A DNA stretch of 64,000 nt. Source: Aquabacterium sp. GTDB taxonomy: Bacteria > Pseudomonadota > Gammaproteobacteria > Burkholderiales > Burkholderiaceae_C. Shown here piece after piece: positions 17,351-27,362 of the stretch. Below the pieces are notes generated by a model. It was not told the DNA's origin. It did not search any database and saw only the letters and a list, made by a program, of their open reading frames with translations. Every line of letters starts with the position of its first letter. Positions within the stretch are counted from its first letter, which is position 1. The stretch covers positions 62,001 to 126,000 of the forward strand of contig NZ_JAQSDR010000036.1 in assembly GCF_029946005.1 (NCBI RefSeq). The letters run 5' to 3'. The translations under genes and the position numbers were made by a program.

Positions 17351-19618
17351 TCAGGGCAAGTCTTGCTGTGGAGGTGGCTCATTCCTTGGACGAGGTCCAA
17401 TGAAGCCACCCAGCCTGGTTTTAATCGACAACGGCCGTCCTTGCAAGACATGCCCGTACAGCACCGCATTGGTCAGCACCTTCTTCACGTAATCGCGGGT
17501 TTCGTTGAAGGGGATGTTCTCGGCCCAGGCCGCCGTCTCCAGGCGCGGGCCTTCACGCCAGCGGCGCGGCCGCCCCGGTCCGGCGTTGTAGGCCGCCGCC
17601 GCCATGGCCTGCGAACCGTCAAAGTCATCCTGGATGAGCTTGAGGTAACCGGCGCCCAGCTTGATGTTGGTGAGCCGGTCGGTGATCAGGTCCGGCGTGT
17701 AGTCGATGCCCAGCTTCCTGGCTGTCCACGCGGCCGTGGCGGGCATGACCTGCATCAAGCCGGCCGCTCCCACGTGGGAGCGGGCCGCCACGATGAAGCG
17801 CGACTCCTGGCGGATCAGGCCATACATGTAGGCCGGGTCCAGCCCGACGTCTTGGGCGGCGGCCAGCACGTCGCGCCGGAAGGGCGTGGGGAAACGCTGG
17901 AACAGGTCCACTTCCAGGCGCGTGCGCTCGCTGGTGTTGATGCAACGGTCCCAGATTTCCAGTTCGCAGGCAGCGTCAGCCACGGCCAGCAACTCGCGGT
18001 CGGTCAGCCCCCCTGTTTTACCGTAGGACAAGGTGTAGTTCCATTCGCGGACCGCCTCAGAGCGCCAGCCCAGGGCGAACAGGCGCAAGGCCCGGTCGAT
18101 GCCTGGGATCGCCTTCGCCTCGGCTTTTTCGGCCTCGTTGACGGCCGCTGGCCGGGCCGGGGCTTTGGCCGGGGCGCCACTGAGGTCTTCGGCGGCCAGC
18201 AGGCCATAAAAGCCCACGCTGCCACTGATGCGGGCCATCAGCTCACGCCCTTGTTGGCGAGCATCGGCCGTCTGGGCCGCCCCAGGCACTGGCACTGCCG
18301 GGTTGGCGGGCCGCGCCATTAAGGCGCGCGCCTTCCAGTACACCCAGGCGGGATCTTGCTGGTGGTCAATGCTCATGGCGTCCACCGCGCGCTCCACCAG
18401 GGACCAGTGCTGAGGCTGACCCGCCGTGGCCGCCCGCAGCGCCGAACGGGCCATCCAGGCCAGGGTGTCGCTCGACCAGGTGCGGGCCACGTCAGCGGGG
18501 GACAAACCACCGCCCACCGCCATGGCACGCTCGTACAGCCCCGGGGCTTCGGGCTGGAGACGCCAGGCACTTTGCCGCCCCACCTGCCCCCAGGCCCAGG
18601 CCGCCTCTTCGGCCGTCAAGTGCCAGCGTTCGCGGGCTTCGGGGTCGTCCAGGGCGGCGGCCACGGCCGGCGCGTCCATCGCCGCCCAGCGGACCAGCGC
18701 CAAGAGGTTCAAAGGGCCCTGGATCTCTTTGGGCAAACCGGCCACGGCCGGGGCCACCTGCGGCAAATCGCTGGGCCGCACGATCTTGTTGCGGCCCGAT
18801 GGGCGACGGGCCTTGCCCTTGGCGCCGGACTCCAGGCGCGCCCCTGCTTCGCGCTGGGCGCTGGCACCGCCCCTGGCCCCGGCGGACATGGGCCGGGGGA
18901 ACAAGTGATCCTTGGGCTGGACCAACAAGCGGCTCACGGCCTGGGCCACGGTGTCGCCCAGCAGTTGGGCGGTCTGCTGAGTCACTTTGGGCTTGTCACC
19001 CTCCAGGGACAGGCGCAGTTTGCGCCACACGTCCGTGGTGGTGAGCACGCCTGCCGGGACCAGGGTCTGGGCCATCGTGAGGCAGCCGGTGTCCGGGTCT
19101 TTTTGCGCCCACCAGGCTTGGCGGGCCTGGTCGCGCAGGTCGCCTGGCCCTTCCGGGACGGCGTTGGTCTGCTGTCGGGCCAGCACGCCGTAGCAAACCA
19201 CCTCCTTGTCGTCGTTCATGCGGAAACCGGGCTGAATGCGCAGGAACGTCGCCCAATCGCGCCGCTGGCCCAGCACCAGCAACCAGTCGTTGCGCAAGCG
19301 GTCGGCCACGTAGGCCTGGGGCCAGCGCTTCAGAAAATCATCCACCTCGGACGGCGAGGCCTGCACCAGGCGGTTCTGAAGGGCCCAGAAGTCGGCCCAG
19401 GGCGCCAGTGGGTGGCGCGCCGCCACCAAGGCGTCGCGGGCCGCCGCGAGCCGCCCACCATCACGCACCCGCAAGGCTTCCCGGGCTTCCACCACGGCCA
19501 GATCGTCAATGGCCGCATGGGCCGACGTCAGGGCCCCCACCGCGGCCAGCCCCGCCAGGATCAGGGACCGGGCCCACGGCTTGGCGGCGAGGCTGGCGGC
19601 ATACTCGTTAACTTGCAT
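17351..19618 (-). CDS. Soluble lytic murein transglycosylase (Slt70-like)
   Basis: The 755-residue periplasmic enzyme cleaves peptidoglycan glycan strands to 1,6-anhydromuropeptides. The N terminus is a signal peptide (cleavage near AHA-A), followed by a long alpha-superhelical region with many W/A-rich helices and a C-terminal SLT domain. The catalytic glutamate is E605 in RQESRF, followed by GAAGLMQVMPATA and AAAYNAGPGR, all classic for family 1 enzymes. It is longer than E. coli Slt70 (about 645), owing to insertions in the superhelix, including a basic Gly/Ala-rich stretch near residues 255-290. I start at MQVNEY; longer starts lack a signal peptide. Divergent from the cyclo-ligase gene 32 bp away. 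Confidence 0.92.
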   Translation of the reverse strand: MQVNEYAASLAAKPWARSLILAGLAAVGALTSAHAAIDDLAVVEAREALRVRDGGRLAAARDALVAARHPLAPWADFWALQNRLVQASPSEVDDFLKRWPQAYVADRLRNDWLLVLGQRRDWATFLRIQPGFRMNDDKEVVCYGVLARQQTNAVPEGPGDLRDQARQAWWAQKDPDTGCLTMAQTLVPAGVLTTTDVWRKLRLSLEGDKPKVTQQTAQLLGDTVAQAVSRLLVQPKDHLFPRPMSAGARGGASAQREAGARLESGAKGKARRPSGRNKIVRPSDLPQVAPAVAGLPKEIQGPLNLLALVRWAAMDAPAVAAALDDPEARERWHLTAEEAAWAWGQVGRQSAWRLQPEAPGLYERAMAVGGGLSPADVARTWSSDTLAWMARSALRAATAGQPQHWSLVERAVDAMSIDHQQDPAWVYWKARALMARPANPAVPVPGAAQTADARQQGRELMARISGSVGFYGLLAAEDLSGAPAKAPARPAAVNEAEKAEAKAIPGIDRALRLFALGWRSEAVREWNYTLSYGKTGGLTDRELLAVADAACELEIWDRCINTSERTRLEVDLFQRFPTPFRRDVLAAAQDVGLDPAYMYGLIRQESRFIVAARSHVGAAGLMQVMPATAAWTARKLGIDYTPDLITDRLTNIKLGAGYLKLIQDDFDGSQAMAAAAYNAGPGRPRRWREGPRLETAAWAENIPFNETRDYVKKVLTNAVLYGHVLQGRPLSIKTRLGGFIGPRPRNEPPPQQDLP

Positions 19619-19650
19619 CAATTGCGCTGACCTTTTTGTTCTCTTTGCCA

Positions 19651-20226
19651 ATGAAACCATCCACTCCCCCGGGGACCACCGCCGTCGCAACCCGCACCGA
19701 ACTCCGCCACCAGATGCTGGCCGCGCGGCAGGCCTGGGTTCAGGGAACCTCGGCCCAAGCGGCCCAGTTGGCCCTTGAAAAAAAACTCTTGGAGGTGCTG
19801 CGCCGACTTGAACCGCAATGCCTTGGGCTGTATTGGCCTGTCCAGGGGGAATTTAACCCAAGGCCCTTGGTCCCACCGATTCAAACAGAATGGCCCTGCC
19901 AATTGGCCTTGCCTTGGGCGCAACGAGAGCCTCGGCAGATGCAGTATCGACCATGGGATGGCAAAACCTTGGGCACGAAGGACGAGTGCGGCATTCCAAG
20001 CCCGGCGGGCCAGCCCTGCCACCCCGATGTGGTGCTGGTGCCGTGCCTGGGCTTCACCCCGGAAGGCTATCGGCTGGGCTACGGCGGAGGCTACTTTGAC
20101 CGGTATCTGGCGGCCAACCCGGATGTCACCGCGATTGGCGTGTCATGGGCGATCGGTGAGATCGATCCCCTGATGTTGCAACCCCAGGCGCATGACCTGC
20201 CCCTGATTTGCGTGCTGACGGAATGA
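19651..20226 (+). CDS. 5-formyltetrahydrofolate cyclo-ligase
   Basis: This 191-residue enzyme converts 5-formyl-THF to 5,10-methenyl-THF using ATP. Family marks are an early R-x-E-L-R-x-x-M-L-A-A-R, the YWPVQGEF strand, and the C-terminal PCLGFTPEGYRLGYGGGYFDRYL that binds ATP and magnesium. Full length. I use the ATG at 19651; a TTG five codons upstream is possible and neither has a clear Shine-Dalgarno sequence. It supplies folate one-carbon units to the metF reaction encoded nearby. Confidence 0.94.
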   Translation: MKPSTPPGTTAVATRTELRHQMLAARQAWVQGTSAQAAQLALEKKLLEVLRRLEPQCLGLYWPVQGEFNPRPLVPPIQTEWPCQLALPWAQREPRQMQYRPWDGKTLGTKDECGIPSPAGQPCHPDVVLVPCLGFTPEGYRLGYGGGYFDRYLAANPDVTAIGVSWAIGEIDPLMLQPQAHDLPLICVLTE

Positions 20227-20227
20227 A

Positions 20228-20260
20228 AAAAGCCGAAGGCATGCACCTTCGGCTTTTGTT
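20228..20260. terminator. Strong bidirectional intrinsic terminator
   Basis: A 12-bp perfect stem AAAAGCCGAAGG/CCTTCGGCTTTT with a 6-base loop lies between two convergent genes. The A and T runs on either side let it terminate both the cyclo-ligase (plus) and the PEP-CTERM gene (minus). Confidence 0.93.
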
Positions 20261-20295
20261 TCTTGACCTGTGCCGCTCAAAGGCGGCATCCAGGA

Positions 20296-20994
20296 TCAGG
20301 CTTGGCGACGCTTGCGAGCAACCAGGCCCATGCCGATCAGGCCGATGCCCATCAGTGCATAGGTGCTGGGTTCCGGCACAGCAGCAGCGGTGACGTCAAC
20401 CGACAGGGTGCCGAACGACACGGGCGTGATGAACGCAGCCAGGTAGGTGGGTTGACCCAAAGCCGTCAGCAGAGCCGTGGCCGAAGCCGAGGTCAGCTTC
20501 AAATCGCCGGTTTGGATGAAACCCGTGCCGGAGGCAGCGTTGAACGCCTCGGTCACCGAGTAAGTCGTGCCCTGCAGGAACAGGCCCGAGTAAGCTTGCA
20601 CGCCGTTGACGGACAGGACGGCATCCATGCCCTTGGTCGCCGTGTTAAAGCTCAGCGAGGTGACGTTCAGCGAGACCGAAGGGTTCGTGGCGGTGGCGGC
20701 CGTGACAATGGCGAAACCGGCGGTGGAGGGGGTCAAGCCCAGGAAGCTGAAAGACGCACCCGAACCGCTGGTCGACACGGAGCTGAAGGATTCCGACAGC
20801 ACGTTGCTGCCGTAGGTGGCACCGCCCAGAGGGGTGATGGTGACCGAACCCAGCACGCTGACAATGTCGGAACTCAGCGTCAAGTTGGCTTTTGTAGGTG
20901 CTGCGAACACAGCGGCTTGGGCAGTCGACAGGGCCGAGGCGGCCAGCACGGCCACAGCGGCCATTTGAGTCAGCTTGGTATTGAAAACGTTCAT
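20296..20994 (-). CDS. PEP-CTERM sorting-domain secreted protein
   Basis: A 232-residue exported protein with a signal peptide (cleavage near TAQA-A) and a C-terminal PEP-CTERM signal: VPEPSTYALMG, a hydrophobic helix, then RKRRQA. Such proteins are processed by exosortase and released into or beyond the outer envelope, usually with exopolysaccharide production; no exosortase lies in this window. The body is rich in Ser, Thr, Ala and Gly with a beta-strand pattern and no other recognisable domain. AAGGTGA lies four bases before the ATG at 20992-20994, which decides the start against a longer frame. Confidence 0.92.
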   Translation of the reverse strand: MNVFNTKLTQMAAVAVLAASALSTAQAAVFAAPTKANLTLSSDIVSVLGSVTITPLGGATYGSNVLSESFSSVSTSGSGASFSFLGLTPSTAGFAIVTAATATNPSVSLNVTSLSFNTATKGMDAVLSVNGVQAYSGLFLQGTTYSVTEAFNAASGTGFIQTGDLKLTSASATALLTALGQPTYLAAFITPVSFGTLSVDVTAAAVPEPSTYALMGIGLIGMGLVARKRRQA

Positions 20995-21192
20995 TTGTTC
21001 ACCTTCATTTGTTTGAGAAGTCAGTAATGCTTGCTGTTCAAGCCCTGCGCTTTTAGCAGGTTGAGCAAATCTTGCCTTCCCAAACCCCAGGCTTTTATAT
21101 CGAAGACCCTTAAATACCCCCTGAACGAGGGATGGATTCAAGGCATTCGGTAAGCCGATTTTTACAAACCAGGGAATTTGTCACGTGGCTGA

Positions 21193-22041
21193 TCAGCCGC
21201 GCCCCAACCGCTGACACAAGGCCAGCACCGAGGTCGACTGGTTCATCGTGTAAAAGTGCAGGCCGGGCACACCGGCGCGGCGCAATTTCTCGCACAGCTC
21301 GGCCACCACGTCCAGGCCAAAAGCCTGGATGGACGCCTTGTCGTCGCCATAGCCTTCCAGGCGCGACCGGATCCAACGCGGGATTTCGGCTCCACAGGCG
21401 TCGGAGAAGCGCATCAACTGGGTCGAGTTGGTGATGGGCATGATCCCCGGGATGATGGGAATGCTGACGCCCTGCTTGGCCGCGTCGTCCACAAAGCGGA
21501 AATAGGCGTCGGCATTGAAGAAATACTGCGTCAGGGCCACATTGGCACCGGCCTTCACCTTGGTCACGAATGCGGCCATATCGGCCTGCGGGTTGCGGGC
21601 CTGGGGGTGCATTTCCGGGTAGGCCGCCACTTCAATGTGGAAGTGGTCGCCGGTTTCTTCACGGATGTAGGCCACCAGCTCGCTGGCATAGCGAAACTCG
21701 CCAAAGCCACCGTAGCCGCTGGGCAAATCGCCCCGCAAGGCCACCAGGCGGCGGATGCCTTGCGATGCAAACTGCGCCAGCTGTTCGCGCACCCCGGCCT
21801 TGCTGGCACCGATGCACGAAAAGTGTGGGGCCGCGTCAAAGCCTTCGGACAAGATCGACCGCACGGTCTGGATGGTGCCGTCTTGCGTGGAGCCGCCCGC
21901 GCCATAGGTGACAGAGCAGTAATGCGGCTTGAGCGGGTACAGCTGCTGGCGCACGACCGCCAGCTTGTCAAAACCTTCCGGCGTTTTGGGCGGGAAGAAC
22001 TCGAAGCTCAGCGGCAGGGGGGTGGGGGCAAGCGTGCTCAT
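21193..22041 (-). CDS. metF: Methylenetetrahydrofolate reductase
   Basis: This 282-residue FAD enzyme reduces 5,10-methylene-THF to 5-methyl-THF, the methyl donor for methionine synthesis. Typical motifs are SFEFFPPKT at the N terminus (catalytic Glu), TYGAGGST, LVALRGDLP, EVAAYPEMHP and ALTQYFFNADAYFRFVDD, ending with LHFYTMNQS. The length is normal for the short bacterial MetF. It follows tlyA on the same strand by 25 bp and belongs to a set with ahcY. Confidence 0.97.
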   Translation of the reverse strand: MSTLAPTPLPLSFEFFPPKTPEGFDKLAVVRQQLYPLKPHYCSVTYGAGGSTQDGTIQTVRSILSEGFDAAPHFSCIGASKAGVREQLAQFASQGIRRLVALRGDLPSGYGGFGEFRYASELVAYIREETGDHFHIEVAAYPEMHPQARNPQADMAAFVTKVKAGANVALTQYFFNADAYFRFVDDAAKQGVSIPIIPGIMPITNSTQLMRFSDACGAEIPRWIRSRLEGYGDDKASIQAFGLDVVAELCEKLRRAGVPGLHFYTMNQSTSVLALCQRLGRG

Positions 22042-22066
22042 GCTTTTTCAGGCTTTCAAGGCAGAC

Positions 22067-22834
22067 TCAAGGGGCCGAGGGCGAAGATGCCCAGATGAAG
22101 AACTCCTGGTTGCCGTCGCCGCCAGCGATGGGGCTGTCGAAGCCCTTGTGCACGGTCCAGCCCAGGTCGGTGCAGGCACGGCGCACCATGTCGCGAGCCC
22201 GGGCATGCAGCGCCGGGTCTTTGACCACGCCGCCCTTGCCCACGTTGCCCTTGCCGACTTCAAACTGCGGCTTGATCAGCATCAGCACATGGCCACCTGG
22301 TTTGAGCCAGGTCTTCAGGTGCGGCACCACGGTGGCCAGCGAGATAAAGGACAGGTCGGCCACGATCAGGTCGAAACCGTCGGCTGGCGTGTGCTCGCGC
22401 AAGGTGCTCTTGTCGAGCTCGCGCGCGTGCACCTCTTCCAGCAGGACGACGCGCCCGTCTTCTTTCAGGCGCTGGTGAAGTTGGCCATGGCCCACTTCGA
22501 TGCCCACGACCTGGCGGGCGCCGTTGGCCAGCAGCACGTCGGTGAAGCCACCGGTGCTCTGCCCCACGTCCAGGCAGACCCAGTCGGAGACATTGAGGTT
22601 AATGTGGGCCAGCGCGCCTTCGAGCTTGAGCCCGGCGCGTGACACCCAGCGCAGTTCCGCGTCATTGGTGACTCGGAACTCCGTGCCCTCAGGCAGGTCT
22701 TCACCCGCCTTGCGCAAGGTGGTCCAGCCTTTGGGGCTGAGCCACTGCGCGGCGCTGGCGTCAATCAAGCGGTGGGCGGCGGAGCGGGTGGGCGCGTGCC
22801 CTTGTTGAACGAGGAGTTGATCTGCGCGAGCCAT
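22067..22834 (-). CDS. tlyA: TlyA-family rRNA methyltransferase
   Basis: A 255-residue protein with an N-terminal S4 RNA-binding domain (residues about 1-60, starting MARADQLLVQQG) and a C-terminal FtsJ-type SAM methyltransferase domain (CLDVGQSTGGFTDVLL, VADLSFISL, LIKPQFE). Mycobacterial TlyA 2'-O-methylates 16S and 23S rRNA; the function here is assumed by similarity. I start at 22834; the frame runs nine codons further but without homology. It sits between ahcY and metF, so a SAM-consuming enzyme is embedded in the SAM-recycling set. Confidence 0.92.
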   Translation of the reverse strand: MARADQLLVQQGHAPTRSAAHRLIDASAAQWLSPKGWTTLRKAGEDLPEGTEFRVTNDAELRWVSRAGLKLEGALAHINLNVSDWVCLDVGQSTGGFTDVLLANGARQVVGIEVGHGQLHQRLKEDGRVVLLEEVHARELDKSTLREHTPADGFDLIVADLSFISLATVVPHLKTWLKPGGHVLMLIKPQFEVGKGNVGKGGVVKDPALHARARDMVRRACTDLGWTVHKGFDSPIAGGDGNQEFFIWASSPSAP

Positions 22835-22856
22835 GTCTTCTTTGGTTGGTCCAGCA

Positions 22857-22893
22857 ACCACCGCGGAGCCGGCTGGGCCGGTCCGCGGGTGGT
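22857..22893 (-). repeat. GC-rich inverted repeat between ahcY and tlyA
   Basis: ACCACCGCGGA pairs with TCCGCGGGTGGT through one bulged G, and an inner GCCGG/CCGGT-type stem extends it. On the minus strand it lies just upstream of tlyA and about 55 bp after the ahcY stop. Without a T run it is more likely an mRNA processing or attenuation element than a terminator. Confidence 0.45.
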
Positions 22894-22946
22894 GCCCCCC
22901 GAATCTAGAAATTCAAGGGGCGGCCTTCAGGCCGTAGGGGGGTGGT

Positions 22947-24395
22947 TCAATACCGGTAGGTGTCAGGCTTGTAAGGGCCGGTCTTGGGCACGCCAATGTA
23001 GGCGGCTTGCTCGTCGGTCAACTCGGTGAGCTGCGCGTTCAGCGTGGTCAGCTGCAGGCGGGCGACCTTTTCGTCCAGGTGCTTGGGCAACACATAGACC
23101 TTGCCGATGTCGTAGGCGTCCTGGTGGGCGAACAACTCGATCTGGGCGATGGTCTGGTTGGCAAAGCTGGACGACATCACGTAGCTGGGGTGACCCGTGC
23201 CGCAGCCCAGGTTCACCAGGCGGCCCTTGGCCAGCAGGATGATGCGCTTGCCATCCTTGAAGATGACGTGGTCGACCTGGGGCTTGACCTCTTCCCACTG
23301 GCACTGCGTCTCCAGCTCGGCAACGTCGATTTCGTTGTCGAAGTGGCCGATGTTGCAGACGATGGCGTTGTTCTTCATCGCCGCCATGTGCTTGAAGGTG
23401 ATCACGCTCTTGTTGCCGGTGCTGGTAACGAAGATGTCAGCCTTGTCGGCGGCCCAGTCCATGGTCACGACGCGGTAGCCTTCCATCGCGGCCTGCAGGG
23501 CGTTGATGGGGTCGATCTCGGTCACCCAGACTTGGGCGGACAAGGCGCGCAAGGCCTGGGCCGAGCCCTTGCCCACGTCACCATAACCGGCGACCAGGGC
23601 CACCTTGCCTGCGACCATCACGTCGGTGGCGCGCTTGATGCCGTCGACCAGCGATTCACGGCAACCGTACAGGTTGTCAAACTTGGACTTGGTGACCGAG
23701 TCGTTCACGTTGATGGCGCGGAACAGCAAGGTGCCCTTGACCGACATCTCGTTCAGGCGGTGCACGCCGGTCGTGGTTTCTTCGGTCACGCCGATGATCT
23801 GGGCGGCCTTGCGGGTGTACCAGGTGTTGTCGACGGCCAGCTTGGCCTTGATGGCGGCAAACAGGATGCGCTCTTCTTCGCTGCCGGGCTTGTCCAGCAC
23901 GCCCAGGTTTTTCTCAGCCTGCTTGCCCAGGTGCATCAGCATCGTGGCATCGCCGCCGTCGTCCAGGATCATGTTGGGGCCTTCGCCCTCCGTGCCCTTG
24001 CCGCCGAACTCAAAGATGCGGTGGGTGTAGTCCCAGTATTCTTCGAGCGACTCGCCCTTGTAGGCGAACACGGGGGTGCCGGCTTCCACCAGGGCGGCCG
24101 CGGCGTGGTCTTGCGTCGAGAAGATGTTGCACGAGGCCCAGCGCACTTCAGCGCCCAGGGCTTGCAAAGTCTCAACCAGCACGGCCGTTTGAATGGTCAT
24201 GTGCAGCGAGCCGGTGATGCGCGCGCCCTTGAGGATCTGCTGGGCGGCGTACTCGGCGCGAATGGCCATCAGGGCCGGCATTTCGCATTCGGCGATCAGG
24301 ATTTCCTTGCGGCCCCAGGCCGCTTGGGACATGTCGGCGACGACGCAATCAACGCCCTTGTGGTCGGTGATCAGGGTTTTTTGTGGAGCGCTCAT
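22947..24395 (-). CDS. ahcY: Adenosylhomocysteinase
   Basis: A 482-residue NAD-dependent enzyme that splits S-adenosylhomocysteine into adenosine and homocysteine, removing the inhibitor of methyltransferases. Clear motifs: the [14 protein letters not shown] and [17 protein letters not shown] segments, the NAD-binding [36 protein letters not shown] and the C-terminal KPDTYRY that completes the partner subunit's cofactor pocket. It contains the roughly 40-residue insertion typical of proteobacterial forms. A SAH riboswitch precedes it, so expression should rise when the substrate accumulates. tlyA and metF follow downstream. Confidence 0.98.
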   Translation of the reverse strand: MSAPQKTLITDHKGVDCVVADMSQAAWGRKEILIAECEMPALMAIRAEYAAQQILKGARITGSLHMTIQTAVLVETLQALGAEVRWASCNIFSTQDHAAAALVEAGTPVFAYKGESLEEYWDYTHRIFEFGGKGTEGEGPNMILDDGGDATMLMHLGKQAEKNLGVLDKPGSEEERILFAAIKAKLAVDNTWYTRKAAQIIGVTEETTTGVHRLNEMSVKGTLLFRAINVNDSVTKSKFDNLYGCRESLVDGIKRATDVMVAGKVALVAGYGDVGKGSAQALRALSAQVWVTEIDPINALQAAMEGYRVVTMDWAADKADIFVTSTGNKSVITFKHMAAMKNNAIVCNIGHFDNEIDVAELETQCQWEEVKPQVDHVIFKDGKRIILLAKGRLVNLGCGTGHPSYVMSSSFANQTIAQIELFAHQDAYDIGKVYVLPKHLDEKVARLQLTTLNAQLTELTDEQAAYIGVPKTGPYKPDTYRY

Positions 24396-24454
24396 GGCGA
24401 ATTTCCTTCAAGCAACATTGTTTTGAAGCCGCAGGACTGCCAGGGAAGAGGGGG

Positions 24455-24492
24455 AAAAAGACAACTCACCCAGCGGGACACTTGCGGGTGAG
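24455..24492 (-). terminator. Terminator hairpin forming the riboswitch expression platform
   Basis: On the minus strand CTCACCC and GGGTGAG (24486-24492 and 24465-24471) form a 7-bp stem followed after four bases by TTTTT (24455-24459). The 5' arm overlaps the 3' end of the SAH aptamer (GCGCTCACC). Ligand-stabilised aptamer would hold these bases and prevent the terminator, so SAH should switch ahcY on. Confidence 0.7.
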
Positions 24493-24568
24493 CGCGGTTG
24501 CAGGGGAGACACTTTCGAGCCTGGGGTCCGTGCCTTGATGAAAGACGGGCCTTGCAACGCTCCTCGAA
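24484..24568 (-). ncRNA. S-adenosylhomocysteine (SAH) riboswitch aptamer upstream of ahcY
   Basis: The ahcY leader contains the conserved SAH-riboswitch blocks in order: CGAGGAGCGTTGCAAG, then a stem GGCCCGT/ACGGACC, directly followed by CCAGGCTCG, and finally TGCAACCGCGCTCACC. The GAGCG and CGCTC blocks form the closing stem, and GCTCG can pair with CGAG near the 5' end as the family's pseudoknot. This RNA class is known from ahcY leaders in beta- and gammaproteobacteria, where it activates SAH removal. Confidence 0.9.
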
Positions 24569-24577
24569 AGGAACGCC

Positions 24578-24583
24578 AGTATA
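24578..24583 (-). promoter_or_regulatory. Probable -10 box of the ahcY promoter
   Basis: TATACT on the minus strand lies 10 bp upstream of the riboswitch 5' end, the right distance for transcription to begin just before the aptamer. The -35 region (24601-24606) is a poor match, so the promoter is inferred from position. Confidence 0.55.
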
Positions 24584-24680
24584 AAACCGTTGAGCGCGGT
24601 GTGCCAGGAAAATATGCGGGGTGGGACAATGTCATTTTTGGCGATCGCCGCCGCCCCACCAGCCCGCTGGAGCTTTGTCC

Positions 24681-26297
<1,617 letters not shown>

Positions 26298-26350
26298 GCC
26301 GGCCCTATTCGCTGGGTTGGTAATCCCGGATACCCACACGGCATGTGTTT

Positions 26351-26402
26351 GGTGAAAATTAGTTCATCTCCATAACAAATTGAGCGGTCACTTGTTTTCA
26401 CC
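26351..26402. repeat. Separated inverted repeat upstream of the lipase gene
   Basis: GGTGAAAA (26351-26358) and TTTTCACC (26395-26402) are exact inverse copies 36 bp apart, in the AT-rich 129-bp gap just before the lipase ribosome-binding site. This could be a pair of regulator half-sites; there is no further support. Confidence 0.35.
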
Positions 26403-26426
26403 ATCCACCGCCCCCAGGAGGGACCC

Positions 26427-27347
26427 ATGCACAAGCCATTTTCCAAGGTTCTGTCTGCTGCCGCCATCGCACTGGCAGCAGCCTTGATGCCCCTGTCGTC
26501 AGCGCAAGCCGCCACGGCCGCGTCCACCACTGCCCAGACCAAATACCCCATCGTGCTGGTGCACGGCTTCATGGGCTTCAAAGACATCCTCGGCGTCGAT
26601 TACTTCTACCAGGTGCCTGGCGATCTGCGCAAAAATGGCGCCACGGTGTACGTGGCCGCGGTGTCCCAGGTCAACAGCAGCGAGTTGCGCGGCGAACAAT
26701 TGCTGCAGCAGATGCGCGCCTGGGCCGCGCGCGACGGCATCAAGAAATTCAACCTCATCGGCCACAGCCAGGGCGGCCCGACCGCCCGCTACGTGGCTGG
26801 CGTGGCGCCTGATCTCGTGGCCAGCATCACCACGGTGGCCAGCCCCTCGCTCATGACGGTGGAGGACGGCAACAACCCCGTCAACGACCTGATCACCAAC
26901 TACAGCAAGCTCACCACCTTCTTTGGCTCTTTCGTGGCCTGGGTGTCCGGCAACAGCCAGCTGCCGCAGGATGTGGAAGCGGCCAAGGACTTCGCCAAGG
27001 AAGTCAACGCCTTCGCCACCCGCTTTCCCGCTGGCGTGCCTTCCACCTACTGCGGGCTGGATGGCAAGGAGTTCGAAAGCGGCATGTACCTGTATTCGAT
27101 CACCGGCAACAAGCCCAAGACCAATGCCTGGGACCTCTCGGACCTGGCCATGGTGGCGTCGAGCGTGCCCAGCGACGGCACACTGCCAGTGTGCTCGACG
27201 CACTTCGGCAAGGTGCTGCGCGATGATTACCCCTGGAACCACATCGACGAGATGAACCACATCTTTGGCCTGCTGGGCAAGGGCGCGCCCGACCCCGTGG
27301 CGTTCTACCGCACGCAGGCCAATCGGCTCAAACTCAAAGGCCTGTGA
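26427..27347 (+). CDS. Secreted triacylglycerol lipase (family I, LipA-like)
   Basis: A 306-residue exported alpha/beta hydrolase with a signal peptide (cleavage near AQA-A, about residue 28). The oxyanion region VLVHGFMGF, the nucleophile elbow GHSQGGP, and the C-terminal VCSTHFGKVLRDDYPWNHIDEMNHIFG-like region (split here by its Asp and His) match Pseudomonas/Burkholderia lipases, including the paired cysteines (TYCG and PVCS). The loop after the nucleophile, normally GxPHKGS, reads ASPSLMT, so the lid region may differ. No lipase-specific foldase gene is adjacent. A strong AGGAGG precedes the ATG. It ends 15 bp from the convergent HD-GYP gene. Confidence 0.9.
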   Translation: MHKPFSKVLSAAAIALAAALMPLSSAQAATAASTTAQTKYPIVLVHGFMGFKDILGVDYFYQVPGDLRKNGATVYVAAVSQVNSSELRGEQLLQQMRAWAARDGIKKFNLIGHSQGGPTARYVAGVAPDLVASITTVASPSLMTVEDGNNPVNDLITNYSKLTTFFGSFVAWVSGNSQLPQDVEAAKDFAKEVNAFATRFPAGVPSTYCGLDGKEFESGMYLYSITGNKPKTNAWDLSDLAMVASSVPSDGTLPVCSTHFGKVLRDDYPWNHIDEMNHIFGLLGKGAPDPVAFYRTQANRLKLKGL

Positions 27348-27362
27348 GTGTCGGCCGACCGC

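Noticed and set aside
20995..21150. Sigma-54 promoter before the first PEP-CTERM gene
   Set aside because: A GG...GC arrangement is present but the spacing and flanking bases do not fit the consensus.
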